Positions 44,501 through 56,889 of a DNA stretch of 64,000 nt are shown one piece after another. Source of the DNA: Petunia secreta (lineage: Eukaryota > Streptophyta > Magnoliopsida > Solanales > Solanaceae); assembly GCA_029990175.1 (NCBI GenBank), contig JARKIP010000049.1, positions 8,658,001 through 8,722,000 on the forward strand, read 5' to 3'. The notes under the pieces are model-generated. The model was given only the letters and a program-made list of their open reading frames with translations, had not been told where the DNA came from and did not search any database. Position 1 is the first letter of the stretch. Every line of letters starts with the position of its first letter. The translations under genes and the position numbers were made by a program.

Positions 44501-46815
44501 TACCATTAGCCCTTTCTAGTGGAGCAGCATTCCCAGCAACTTCCTAATTGATTGAAAAGGAAATTAAATATGCTATTTGCTATATAGAGCTAGGTTTGCT
44601 ACTCTATATTCATATACTTCTTTTCTTTTACTTATGCAATTATTATTTTTGGGGTAAAACAACAAAAAGAATGAAAATGGATTCAATTAAAAGTTAGAAC
44701 ATCGTCCATTCCAAGTTGCACTATTTTACAGGTACAGCAAGGAAAAAATGGCGCAGCCCTCTTTAGGCAGCGTATGCTATATTTGTAATGCCTATAAGCT
44801 CTTTAGATTATATAGATTACCAAGAAACGGCATAATCAAGCAAACACCTCTAACCAAACAAAGACACATTAATTAGACATCTACGTTACTTTGGTCTTTT
44901 AAGTGTTTTATTAGGTATCGCTAATACCGGTAAATGTTATTTAATGCTTTCTAATATAAAATAATACCGAGATCATACAAGTTAGACATGTATTATTTAA
45001 AAGGAAACAAAAATAGCAACCAAACAAAAGAGAAATAACACCAAATTCTATACTGTATACTTCCGTAATACCTCAACATAAATGATGCTTAAGTGTGTCA
45101 ATATCGCACATATCTAACAATTCATGCAAGTATCTACGATTCTGTACAACATATCAATTTGTGTGACAATAAACTTTCTTGGATCAAATGTTGGTGATGA
45201 TGGTGAGTTTGATATAGTAGATTATAGACTTCTTTAAAGGCCTCTAAGAACCTAAAACTTTCCTCTTTTTGAATAGAATCGTAACAAACAATCCATCAAA
45301 CAGGCCCAACTTATTCAAACAGCAAAAAAGCTCGAAACATTTGATTCAATAACAAACCTCCAAAAGCCTCTCCAATGCACTGCAGACCCATACAAACACC
45401 AAACAACGGTACAGTTGGTCCAAGTTCCAGTACAGTTTGCAATGATATCCCTGAGTCTTGCGGTGCACCTTCTCCCAAATAAATATAAGATCAGAAGTAG
45501 CAATCTTTAGATAAGTTCCAGGAAAGAAAAATGATAAGTTGATATATTTGGGTAACTCTTCCTACCTGGTCCAGGTGATATTAGTATTCCCCGTGGATTT
45601 TTCCTGCGAAGCATTAAACAAAAACCACATGGTATCACCTTATTCAGGTTTAAGGAGTAAGAAAAGAAAAAGACACATTTTTTGCCAAGTCTTAAAAAGG
45701 CATAAAGTCCCATTAAATCCTGGGAAAACCACCAGACTCCCTTGCAACTAAATGTACTTTTGAGTCTTTCTCTAGCTATAATTATCAATACAAATAAGCA
45801 TCTTGTTCCCAAAGCAGGTTCCCTCTAAATCACGTGAACCTGATGAAACAAACTAGAATTAATTGATCAGTTAACTCAGAAACAAAAACTTAGTAATTAA
45901 TTTTTCTCTTGTCTTCTTATCTACACTGTTAATTAATAAGATGAGACAGTTGGCGTAACTCAACTAGGGAAACCTGCTTATTAACACTTCAACTAACAAG
46001 TAACAACAAACAGGCTAAAATTCATATATTAGGGTGATTTTTTGTCCTTTTTTATTTCGCTCTCAAACCTTTCCATCAATCTATTGCTTCTTCCTCATTT
46101 AAGACATCTCCATTTTTTAAAGGGTAATTTATACTATTATTATTTCACGCTCAATGTGCAGGCTTTCAGTTCTGCAATAGTCTGTCTCTACCATTACAAT
46201 TATTCAATTCGAGTGTGATCATGGCAGCTGATCCAAAAATACGAAATCCAATCAAAATTAGATAATGCAGATGCAGCCTTAATCAAAAGTTAAACAGGTA
46301 AGGTCTCAAATTAATATTTTATTGATTCAAGTCTCACTTAAATGTAATGAAAAGTAACTTTGTATACATTACTTTTTCAGTTCATCCACTGTAAGCTCGT
46401 CGTTTCGATAAACCTCGAAATTACATCCAAGCTCTCCCATATACTTCAATCAAAAAACACAAAGTTAAGAACGCAATTGTATAATAGTACTCTACATTTC
46501 TCAATAATCGAAATAATTAAGTATTACCTGACAGAGATTATATGTGAAACTATCATAATTATCAATAACAATAATCGAACTCTTAATCCTTTTAGTGTTA
46601 TTATCCGATAAATCAACAACACAAGTAGCCGAATTATTTCCTGATACAGCTAACGGCGTCGTTTTGAGCAACTTTCCATTTCTGATTTTAACAAACGAAG
46701 CACTAGACCCGGAGAGAACTGGAAAAGCTAGGGTTTTTTTAGGCGAGAGAGAAGTGTTGCTGATGCATTTGATGTGAATAATGGAAGATTGTGAAGGAAT
46801 AGCTACGCCGGCCAT
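38533..46815 (-). CDS. ASB1: Anthranilate synthase beta subunit (glutamine amidotransferase), plastid
   Basis: Seven minus-strand exons, 46528-46815, 46373-46443, 45566-45603, 45358-45468, 43233-43332, 40352-40487 and 38533-38640, join in phase to give 283 residues. The protein releases ammonia from glutamine for the alpha subunit, which makes anthranilate from chorismate in chloroplast tryptophan synthesis. The first ~75 residues are Ser/Lys-rich and lack acidic residues at the start, like a transit peptide. Then come IIVIDNYDSFTYNLCQ, the oxyanion region ISPGPG, the catalytic Cys in PLFGVCMGLQ (about 158) and the His-Glu pair in GVQFHPES (about 253 and 255), so the type I amidotransferase triad is complete. 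The length is normal for plant ASB. Introns 4, 5 and 6 are 2.0, 2.7 and 1.7 kb and hold SINEs and duplications. I find no frame break. Confidence 0.95.
39170..39345. repeat. Diverged tandem duplication in ASB intron 6
   Basis: Two units of about 88 bp each contain taatnatccctgaacc, an actttg-aat-tga stretch and aagggattatg-act. They differ by several substitutions and are non-coding. An open frame follows at 39358-39606 (82 codons) in the opposite direction to ASB; its product is not recognised and it is not called as a gene. Confidence 0.7.
41183..41380 (+). repeat. tRNA-derived SINE in ASB intron 5
   Basis: The A box tggtctagtggtaag is at about 41200-41213 and the B box acgttcgggcct at about 41245-41256. 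The body includes ttatctactgagttttgaac and ends in tctcagttataaaaaaac. The same family occurs at 51037-51233. The SINE lies antisense to ASB. Confidence 0.85.
41657..41675 (+). repeat. Poly(G) run
   Basis: About 19 consecutive G within ASB intron 5, a simple sequence prone to assembly error. Confidence 0.8.
42526..42620 (+). repeat. TS SINE 3' fragment with (TTG)n tail
   Basis: The phrases gtgggggtaaggtctgcgta, ccctccccagaccccactt and gtgggattgcactgg, then TTG/TTA triplets, are the diagnostic 3' part of the tobacco TS SINE. The tRNA-like 5' part is missing. It lies in ASB intron 5, antisense to the gene. Confidence 0.85.
44232..44319 (+). repeat. Exact 44-bp tandem duplication in ASB intron 4
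   Basis: The unit beginning tccatttcactctattgcaa and ending gggagagttca occurs twice back to back without mismatch, suggesting a recent event. Confidence 0.9.
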
Positions 46816-49080
46816 GAATAATTTGTTGAAATGAATGAAACGTCGTCGTTTTTTAAGGCTGTGATTTTAATGCCGGTAATGTACGGCGGCGGTTAACGGT
46901 AGGTAGAAGTTTATTCTGAATGAATAGTGCTTTTTTAGTTTTTAAAAAAAAAAAAATATATACTCCTTTTTTTTTTTCAAAAAGAATTTTCTTTTACAAG
47001 GGGGATGGATTATGAGAATCTAACCACATTAATTTTGTTTCCTATTATGACTATGATTCTTGATTATTACAATTATCATTATCCATTATTGTTCCAATAC
47101 ATTCATTGCATATATATTTAGATATATTAAATTTAGAATGCAATTTATTAGCTTTTGAAATGATCATTTTAAATTTCAAACTCCATAAAATTGATATATT
47201 GGATACGTCTCTTTTGTATAAGCGCTTACTGAGTTTAGTTGCAATGTAACTCTACCGTATCAACTTATCAAGAAAGAAGACAATGAACATAGAGTTTGAA
47301 GATGAGTTTAAACTATCAAACCAATAGAGAGTGAAAATTATCAATCTATTTTTCTCAACTAGCTAGCTAGACGTGCCTTTTTCAGATAAATGCTTGTATG
47401 TATATAATGTTTATATCGAAAACTAACTTAACCATAATAGATATAAGTAAAATAAGAATGATATTACTTAATTATGGTTGGGTGATAATGATAACATATG
47501 CTAAAAACAAGAATTTTATTTATTTATTCACAAAATGTAAACATTGGGTGAAGAAAAATTATTATCCACCTTTGAGGAGTGAATAAATAGCTTATTAAAT
47601 TTCCGTTTTAGGATCTATTTGGAGATATCAATGTAATTACGTGGTATAGTTATTACTACCCTAATAATTGCATACACAACTAAATGATTATACAACATAC
47701 CGGTGATCTCCCTTACTAATTGATAAGTTATTGCTTGCTTTATTGTGTTGGCGATATCATTTGGCAGTAGCCTTAACTGTGATGGACTACTAATTAGCGC
47801 AAGGGAATTTTGGTGGACCAAGATCTATATTAAGAATAGAAAATATTCTAATTCTAGGTGTACATCCTTTATGAAAAATATATTTCCTTAAAATATTCAT
47901 TATACATTGAAAATTTAATTTTCAGTGTTTGTTAATTATAAAAGTATGTGTCATATGATAATCGCGCAAGAAAAATTGAGTGAATAAGGTTGAGTGAATA
48001 AGAATATTATTTTGGTAATAGCTTTTAGTTTAAAGTGTAGACAACAAGTTATGAATGTCTACATGAAACAAGTAATATATAGTCAGAAATTATTTTATTT
48101 TCTGGTAGAAAATATATCCCAAAAATATGTAATGTTGAGAACAAATTTACAATTTAACCTGATCGAACATTGAGAAATAATTTCAATTTAATAAATATTT
48201 TTAGAGAATATTTCATTCCCGATCAAAAGAAATAAAAAATAAAACTCATTTTTAATTACTTTTACCAAAAAAAAGAAGGAAGAAGAAGAAGAAGAAACCA
48301 ATCAGCAGACAATTAACTAGTAGTACCACACTATTGTTGTCATGTTGAATCACTACTGCCAGCTGCAACTTGTGAGCTGTGACCAAAAAAAAAAACAATA
48401 GTAATATTGAAAATTGATAAGCATTTCTAGCATTTATAGATTATATAATATTAAGGAATACTCGTAGGAGTTAATGAAAAGGACATGTCACAAAGTTAGG
48501 TTTCTTTTATTGTCATCCTAAGAGAAATGGCCATCATAATTTTTACATAGAAAGGTCCTCTTATAGTGGACAAAGTCTTTTGGTAGTTGGGATGACATGG
48601 CTTATGGTTACCATTATAATTATGTTGGATTGGAAAAGGCTTGCTACTAAGATGTGTACACCAAATTTATTTCTAACTTTAGATTAAGTGCTATTGTCAA
48701 TTTAACATGATCAGTTTCTTGAATATGATGATTGCTATTAAATTTAGAGTGATCCACTCTAATATCTAAATTTTATTGTAAGTATCAAGTGTGAATATAT
48801 TTTTTATCATATAAAGTACATAACATGCGAAATAGTGATAGTAATTTTTTTTTTAATTGAAAAGAAGACTTATTGACATCAAATATTTATTTAAATGGTC
48901 ATTCAACTTTGGTTAATTGGTCATGAAAATGTACGTATACACACATTTATAATTAATTGTAATGCATATGTTTATCACTTTAATTCATAATTGTAAAAGT
49001 TAAATGATTTTATTTAGTACTATAAAACTGAATGCAAAATATTTGTTGGTGCTAATATCATGACACCTTTGTTGGGCTCT
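46816..49080. other. ASB upstream region and intergenic DNA
   Basis: The first 110 bp probably hold the ASB 5' UTR; I see no clear TATA box. The rest is AT-rich, with A/T runs near 46950 and no recognised gene or RNA. Short ORFs at 47398-47586 and 47615-47821 have no motif. Confidence 0.45.
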
Positions 49081-49089
49081 TAGGAAATG

Positions 49090-49600
49090 CCTAAAATGGT
49101 AAAAATTTCGCCCAGCAGCCACTTTTAACACTGGTATTTAGTTTGAGGCCACTATTTTCTTTGGTCTTACACTAGAGGCCATTTTTGGGTCTTTACTAAA
49201 TAAATGTTGACTTAAGTTCTGATAGTTGACTGAAGTTCAGTCCATACGGCCCCTGAACTGAAGTTCCATCTCTTAAGGACTGAACTTTCAGTCCATATGG
49301 CCATGGACTGAACTTCAGTCCATAGTATGGCTATGGACTGAAGTTCTATCTTAAGGACTGGACTGAACTTCAGTCCATAGTATGGCTATGGACTGAAGTT
49401 CTATCTTAAGGACTGGACTGAACTTCAGTCCATATGGCCGTGGATTGAAGTTCAATCTTTAAGGACTGAACTTCAATCCGGCCTCTGGACTGAAGTTCTA
49501 TCTCTTTAAGCAAAAGTGGCTACAAACTAAATGTTTTGGTATTAGTGGCCTGTGCCCAAAGACCAGTGGCAAAAGTGGCCTTTCGTGCACTTAGCCCCCT
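49090..49600. repeat. Palindromic array GGACTGAACTTCAGTCC with inverted flanks
   Basis: Between about 49205 and 49500, units of ggactgaacttcagtccata with tggcc/tggctatgg recur at least eight times in both orientations, each a near-perfect inverted repeat. The outer parts also oppose each other: the left reads cagccacttttaacactggt, the right gaccagtggcaaaagtggcc. The whole thus looks like one foldback element of about 510 bp. It lies between the divergent ASB and GAUT6 genes. Confidence 0.75.
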
Positions 49601-49639
49601 AAAATGGGATAATTACCAAAACAGTCGGTCAACTCACTC

Positions 49640-50160
49640 CCCTTACTTTTGACTAGTCGTTACTTTTTATAGCCAATATACACAAAAGGGAATACAAATG
49701 GTATACAAACGATAGCATAGGTATACAAATGGTATCCTTACGTATACACAGTGTCTACACTAAAAAATATGGTGCATACAGTCAGATTTATCGGGTATAC
49801 GCATATACAGGTGTATACATAATTTTTTAATAGTATATACACATTCGAAGCAGCAGAGTTGCAGATTCATCGGAGGAGGTACAGTCACATATCGGAGGAA
49901 GTAGGGTCAGATTGGAGGACAGAGGATGGTGCAAACGGTGGTGGCGATCAAGACGGCGTCGGGAACTGCATATCTGGGACGGGGGAGGCAGGGGTGGTTA
50001 GAGAAGCAGCGGTGGAGAATCGATGGTGGGGTCGGCGGCGGCAGGAAAATCCTAGAAATAGGGGGAAGAAGAAGGAGAAGATCAAAAAACCCTAGTAGCT
50101 ATAAAAAATTAATGGGTTTGATAAATATTTTAAAGATTTTTTTAGAAAAAAAGGGTAAAG
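49640..50160 (+). repeat. GGTATACAAA-rich segment and G-rich ORF remnant
   Basis: Repeated gtatacaaatggtatac and gtatacacat phrases (49675-49850) are followed by a G/A-rich stretch with short open frames (49859-50095, 49926-50177). These have no protein similarity and end in aaaaccctag. It is probably the decayed interior of a non-autonomous transposon. Confidence 0.4.
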
Positions 50161-50341
50161 AGTTAGTTGGACACTAGCTGTTATTTTCGCTGGTACATAT
50201 GCTCCACATTAAAACCTCTTGTTCAACACGTATTTGTTCACCTAATAAGAGTAGAAAATATTCTCGTGTACTTTATAAGAGTATCTATTGATGATGTGGG
50301 GGAGTGGGATTTTGGGGGTGGGGTGGGGGGTCTCCAAAGAG

Positions 50342-50355
50342 TATATATATAAATA
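50342..50355 (+). promoter_or_regulatory. Likely TATA box of GAUT6
   Basis: TATATATATAAATA lies about 290 bp before the ATG at 50640, and a pyrimidine-rich leader (tcttttctccctcc, about 50398-50411) follows. It is the only strong TATA in the interval. Confidence 0.5.
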
Positions 50356-50639
50356 CCATGTTCAATATTCTATTTCAAGAAAGCTGTCATTACTCATTCT
50401 TTTCTCCCTCCTAAATTTCATTCCTTTCTTTCAACTCACGAACATGGCACCACATCTTTCTCCTTATTCATCGCTTTATTAATTCACTTTAATATTCAGC
50501 ACAATTTCCCTTTTGACCCAAAACCACAAATCAACAAACATGAAAAACCCTACTCTTTATTTTTTGTCCACTTTACTAATTACGTATCTTGTCTAATGAT
50601 CCAATACCATTTTGCATTCTTGTTCATTTGTATGCTTTA

Positions 50640-53600
50640 ATGAAGCTTTTTCGACGTTGTACGAGGATTTCAATCCTTTGTTTTCTTGCCATTTCTGTCT
50701 TAACTCCTATTTTCTTGCTTTCTTTTAAGCTTAACTCTGATGGTATGGATTCTTTTTATGTTTCTGTATGTTGGATTTTTCAGGTTTTAATTTAATCTCG
50801 TTAATTAGTTATTGTTTTGTGTTTACTTTAGGTGTAGCATCTAAAGGCTTTGTTGAAGACTTATCCATTCTTGTAAGTTTTTAGTCTTCTTGATCAGTTC
50901 CATATGTTTTATTGTAGTATTGCTAGTTTGTGATATGTTTATTGGAAAGAAGTGAAAGAAGCTTTAGCAACTTATAAAGAAAGAAAAAAGTAAAAACAAA
51001 AGCTTGGTATAGTTAAATATAGTTAATGTTTCTTGTCGGCAATGGTTTTGGTCTAGTTGTAAGAGCTCAGTTTGTGATATGTGAGTTAAGCGCCACATCA
51101 CAGGTTCGAACCTAATTGCAGACAGAAGTCTGGTAGTATTTAAGTGGAGAGGTCATAATGGCTGGCCCATTATCTACCGAGTTTTGAACCATCCATGGGC
51201 TATCGGGGATTTCTCAATTATCGAAAATCAAAAGGGACTGCTATTTCTTCATTTTTGTTTTTTCACAATTGTCTTATTATTGCTATCATGCTAAACAGAG
51301 AGAAACAAACATCTGACTGTGATTTGTGTTTTGTGTTTCAATTTACCTCTTCAGAAGCATAGAATAGAGGCTGAGGGGAATAGTGCAGTTCAACAGGTGA
51401 TAGAAAATTTAGATCAGCCTACTTAATCTGCGAAAGTCTACTTGATCGTTACTTATGATTTTAAATCTTTCTGTGTTGTTTCTTTAGGAAGAAGTTGAAG
51501 GCCTAAAAGGACCACCCTTGAATGTCTTCAGAGAGGGACAGCATAGCTCGGCAGTCAGTTTGGGTGAAAATGATAGGCTTGACAAAGCAGAGAATGTTAA
51601 CTTGCGAAATAACGGTACTATGCTACTTTAAATGCTCTTTACCTTTTCGTTTTTCCTTCATTGCTGTCAAGTTTTGAATATCCACTCTCGGTTATAGGGA
51701 CCATATATGGTGGAGAAGTAAAAGATCAACAATATCTACCAGAACAAAAAGTGCCCTCATTTAGAGAAAAGGTATCATTCTTTATAGTAATCTAGTCTAT
51801 GTCTTAACTTTAAGATATAGGAGTTATAGTTTCTTATCTTGTGACAAATTTTAACTTTTATCACTTAGTACTACACAACAAAGCCATTCATGTTGGTCAT
51901 CTCCAGAATTTGCTACTAATGGACTCGGTGTAGCTTCATGGGCGGATGATGTTTAGACGTAGTAGCATGTACTCTTGGCAAATTTCGGAGTTACATAGAG
52001 AAATCCCTTTTTTTCTATTTTGAATTGTCAAGCTGTTGCTTTAATTGTTGTGATCATGTTGGTGTGTTGTGAGAAAAATAAGAACGACCTGCATATTTTG
52101 CCTTATTTCCATCTAGAAGAATTTTATAACTTTGGTTGTAGCAGCAAAGTTAGACAAAGGAAATAGGAAAGATGTTAATTTAGGAGCTACAAGGAAAGTC
52201 CATGAGGAGAATGTCACCACGTCCCCTTATTTTCACTTTGAAAACTCATTGTGGTTGTATGAAGTAATCTGTAAAAAGTTAAATAGTTAGATTCGGTCTT
52301 CAAGATCTAAGGTACTTGTTTCATCCCTGCTTCCTTTCCTCTCTATTTCCTTACGGATATCTCTATCTGTGAGTAATTCACTTGTCTATGTGCAACTATA
52401 TTTTTTTATTTTTATATTTTCATAGAAACTACATGCTTATTGTGAGTGTGAAGAGTGCTGATTCTGGTTAGGATTGTGGCAGGAAAGGTCCAGACCAGAA
52501 GGGATTCAACACAGTCAGAGTGTACAGTCCCATTCGCGGAGGCCATTAGATGAGAAGGTAAAAGAGATCAAAGATCAGGTGATTAGGGCCAAAGTGTTCT
52601 TGAGTTTTGCACCACCAGGTAGCAACTCTCATTTTGTGAAAGAGTTAAAGCTGAGAATTAAAGAGCTAGAACGAGCTATCGGTGATGTTACTAAAGATTC
52701 TGGTTTGTCGAGGAGGTGAGGTCATTTTCTTTGATCACCTTTAACCCAATCCCCCCCACCCCCACCCCCCCCCCCCCTCTTCCCCACAAAACCAGAACAT
52801 CCTATCAGGCTATGCCATATGCCTGGATCTGTTAAAAATAAATCTAAATTAATGCATTTGTAGAACCTGGCTGATTTGACATTTGGTACTCAACACCCTA
52901 AAATCTGTTTGATTTGTGTAGTGGCTTAGTTGTGTTATGATCTGTACTTGCTGAGACTGCTCTAATCTAGAGAGATGATAATCAATTAGGAAAAATCCGA
53001 GATAGATGATAGTAATAGAACTGGCATATAAGTCAGTCAAGCTGCTGCCTTAGAAGAGACAAGAACATGTACTAGATATTGACTCGAGGATATGTGAGTG
53101 AAACAATCTTGTTGATCTTAGCGACAATTGTTTAAAATAGGAAATTGAGTGCTGTTCTTTAGTAGTTAATAACTTAATATGTTGTACGCATATTATAACA
53201 GCAGCTAGCTTTCCAGGGCCACACAGAAGATGAAAGCCATGGATGCAACTCTGCTGAAAGCCAGCAGAATGTACCCTGACTGCTCAGCTATGGTGAAGAA
53301 ACTTCGTGCCATGATGTATAATGTTGAAGAACAGCTTCGATCACAAAGGGATCATACTCGCTTCCTTATACAGGTTGCTGGAAGAACTGCACCAAAAGGC
53401 CTTCATTGCCTTTCCATGCGGTTGACCACTGAATATTTTTCCCTGCAGCCCGAGGAACGGGAGCTTCCTAACCAGCATAAATTGCAGAATCCAGATCTCT
53501 ATCACTTTGCTGTTTTCTCAGACAATGTTTTGGCATGTTCTGTGGTTGTCAATTCAACTGTATCAGCCACTAGGGTATGCTGCTCGATGTTCTTTTTCTT

Positions 53601-55237
53601 TTCCTTATTTTGAGGGTTCATCTTTCTTTTTTAATTCCCTCATTCCTCCATGTTCTTTTAGGCTTTCTTCTTTCAGATTTTTCCGTTTTCCTTTTAATGG
53701 TACTCTCATACGCTCCAAGAAGCAAGTACATCTAGGTGATTCTGATGAAAATACTTATCTATTGGCTTCTTAACTGAGAGATCAGTTCTGATTTCTGTAT
53801 CATTGTGGCTTGATATGCAGTTGTATGTTGATGATTAAGCATACTCAACGTTTGGTTTTATAACGTAGCCAACAATTAATTTATATGCATGCACATACAC
53901 GCAACTAATCTATGAGGACAGAAATGTTATTACTCAGGCGTCTTCACTCCTCCAAATACATCTTTTAAGATTAGTTGCTCCTTCTGCTCACTTTTATGAT
54001 TGCCGTAGTACTAGCATCTAGTGCTTGGGTTTGAAGCTTATCTGTACTAGTAGTTGTTTTAATACTAACATGTATCAGCTTATATGCAATAGGGATAAGA
54101 GAAAGGTAAGCGGAGAAAGTTTGACTAGTTTTCTGGCAAATCTATTGCAAATAGTAACTGCTATGTGATATGGCAATGAAAGCATCACAAATATGTATCA
54201 ATTAAAGGTAAATCTCTATGTACTTTGCAGGATCCAGAGAAAGTTGTCTTTCATGTAGTGACTGATTCTCTTAACCTGCCAGCCATGACGATGTGGTTCT
54301 TGATGAATCCTCCTAGCAAAGCTACTATTCAAATCCAGAGCATAGACAGTTTTAAATTGTTATCAACCAAATACAACGAGGATCTGCAGAAGCAAAAGGG
54401 CCTTGATCCAAGATATGCTTCTTCGCTGAACCACTTGCGCTTTTATCTGCCTGAAATGTTTCCTTTCCTGAGCAAGATTGTCTTCCTCGACCATGATGTG
54501 GTTGTGCAAAAGGATCTAACCAGACTTTGGCACGTCAATATTAATGGTAAAGTGAATGGTGCAGTGGAGACTTGTCTGGAAGGCACTCCTTCGTTCCGCC
54601 GAATGGGTATGTTAATCAATTTCTCAGACCGCATGGTGTCAAATAGGTTTGATGCAGACACATGCACCTGGGCATTTGGGATGAATATATTTGATCTGCA
54701 AGAGTGGAGGAAGCGAAACCTAACTGCCCTGTATCACAACTACTTGGAGCTGGTAATATCTTTATCCTTCTGTTTGCAAATTTCTTGTGGAATTCAATAA
54801 GCATGAATTTAGAGTTGTTCAATCAGTATATGGTCCTCTGTTGAGGATAAAATGAATATAGAATTGATCCATTAGACTCATACACCTGTTTTGTGATATA
54901 CTCTTTTCATTTTTATCTTCATTACTAAAAGCATTTAGTATATGCCATTGTGTTGATGCAGGGAAGTAAGAGACCATTACTGAAAGCTGGTAGTTTGCCA
55001 ATTGGCTGGATGACTTTTTACAAACACACACATGCTATAGACAGGAGATGGCACCTCCTTGGACTGGGATATGACTCTGGTGCCACACGAGCCGAAATTG
55101 AGCAGGCAGCAGTGATTCATTATGATGGAGTGATGAAACCATGGTTAGACATTGGGATTCAAAAGTACAAGCCATATTGGAAAAACCATGTTAGCTATGA
55201 ACACCCATATCTGCAACAATGTAATATACAAACATAG
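50640..55237 (+). CDS. GAUT6: Galacturonosyltransferase, GAUT6-like
   Basis: Nine exons, 50640-50742, 50832-50872, 51355-51396, 51488-51614, 51698-51771, 52483-52715, 53217-53574, 54231-54752 and 54962-55237, join in phase to give 591 residues, close to Arabidopsis GAUT6. GAUT proteins of family GT8 build the homogalacturonan backbone of pectin in the Golgi from UDP-galacturonate; activity of GAUT5/6 themselves is inferred. The N-terminus MKLFRRCTRIS plus a hydrophobic stretch (about 10-29) is a type II membrane anchor. A variable stem and coiled coil (VKEIKDQVIRAKVFLSFAPP) come next. The catalytic domain has KGLHCLSMRLTTEYF, VFLDHDVVVQKD (D-x-D at about 413-415), CTWAFGMNIFDLQEWR, and HYDGVMKPWLDIG near the end. 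The protein ends HPYLQQCNIQT. An in-frame ATG lies 51 bp upstream, but the conserved start is 50640. GAUT5 is the main alternative. Confidence 0.93.
51037..51233 (+). repeat. tRNA-derived SINE in GAUT6 intron 2
   Basis: The A box tggtctagttgtaag is at about 51049-51063 and the B box aggttcgaacct at about 51102-51113. The body ttatctaccgagttttgaac is shared with the SINE at 41183-41380. The end is tctcaattatcgaaaatcaaaa. It lies in sense orientation to GAUT6. Confidence 0.85.
52750..52780 (+). repeat. Poly(C) tract in GAUT6 intron 6
   Basis: About 30 bases of C with two A interruptions, just downstream of the exon 6 donor. Simple sequence. Confidence 0.85.
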
Positions 55238-56889
55238 CAAGTTGAGCCAAGAAATCTAACTTATATAAGGTAAATAGAGGATTTTGTCCCCCAGTTCTGT
55301 TGCTCCACTGGCACCAAAGATCAAGAGTCCGGGATAGAGAGATTGGTTGGTGGCCCGTTAATTGTAGAGTCTTTCCACTTCACCATGATTTTTTTTTTCA
55401 AGTAGTGTAGACCTGATCCTTTCCACATTCAACCACTATTCTTCTTTTGTAAAGTTCAGCTCCTCTAGTTCACCATTTTTCTCCCCCTTGAAAGCTTCAC
55501 CGCAGAATTGCAATAATTTGGGATATGATATTTGAGAGTGTCCCTAGATTCTTGGTAGTACCTGGACTTGCCTGTATATTTCTCAAGAATCAAGATGAAT
55601 GGTTCATGTGAAAGTTTGACTAACGAACAGGTCATTGAATGAAGGATAGTTTCTTTAAATCTTTTTTAACTGAGTTATTCATTTTTCGGTTGAATGAATA
55701 TGAAGAAAGGGTCTCAAGAAAATGTGATAAGAATAGTGATCGAACTCTTCAATTCTTGGGAGCAAATCAATGAATGAGATAAAGATCTACGGTTGCAGAG
55801 ATTATAAATAGTTCAGCATATTTTAATTGTCAAGGATATATTTTTCTTTGAACGAGTTTACATTTTGTAACTTGCTATAATCCAAAAAAATTACAAATAC
55901 AAAAACAAATGAAGAAAAACTAATAAAGTAGCATATATAGAATCAAGATACATCGTGAGAAAGTAACATTGAAATATATAATTTATCTGGTGAACCGATA
56001 GACATTGCACCAGCTTCCCACCAAGGTTCTCTTTTCCCACACTAATTTCAATCTCCTTAGATGATGTGATTGATTAGTACAAAGATACACTTCCCCTCTT
56101 GTTATGGAACAGAGGAAATTGCCTTTACAGCTAGTTTTTCTATCCCCTCTTAGTCAATGTTTAAAGTTTTCCAACATTCCTCAAAATCTTTCATTTTACG
56201 GAGCTCATGTATATTGTGGAATCAAGAACCAGCTTATATGGAGAACCAATGTGCAATTTCTATGAATCCTTTTTCTTCGTTACCCTTTTCCTAAGTTATA
56301 AGAAAAGAATATAAAAGAATCCTGGTAAACACGTTGGAGTACCATAGTCCAACCAGGTTATTTTAGTAGATTAACAATTCGCCAAGTGAAGTTCTCTTTT
56401 TTCTCCACCTTTTTCCCTATGTAAACAAGATTAGACCTGAACAACTCTCAAGATTCTACCTCATTGGATATATTACCAACTGCCTGGAATTCATAGAACC
56501 TGCAATCTTAGAACCACCTTAGTCTTACACAACAATTATCTTAAAACGCATACTCTTGCACAACAAACATCTTCCTAGCATCTGGATTTTATTGGGGACA
56601 ATTTGCGTGTGCTGGCTCAAGAACATAGTTTGAAAACATGCTACTACATGCTTTAACACCGTTTGAGAACATTCACATGCTTTCAACTTATAATCACCAG
56701 ATTAAAACCTTTTCAATCTAGAGAGCAATCAACCAAATGTAGTGAAACGAAAGCATATAGATTATGTTGATTGCAGCCTTTCAGGGATGGAAAGGATATA
56801 AAGCATTGAGAGTTTTAGAGGAAGCTGACTATCAATCTCTTTCTACATATATTGCCCTGTGCTGTCACAGGACTTTTAACTAAAGCTGT
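55238..56889. other. GAUT6 3' UTR and intergenic DNA
   Basis: The first 250-400 bp are probably the GAUT6 3' UTR. The rest is AT-rich, with no ORF or RNA gene recognised, up to the start of the retrotransposon LTR. Confidence 0.45.
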
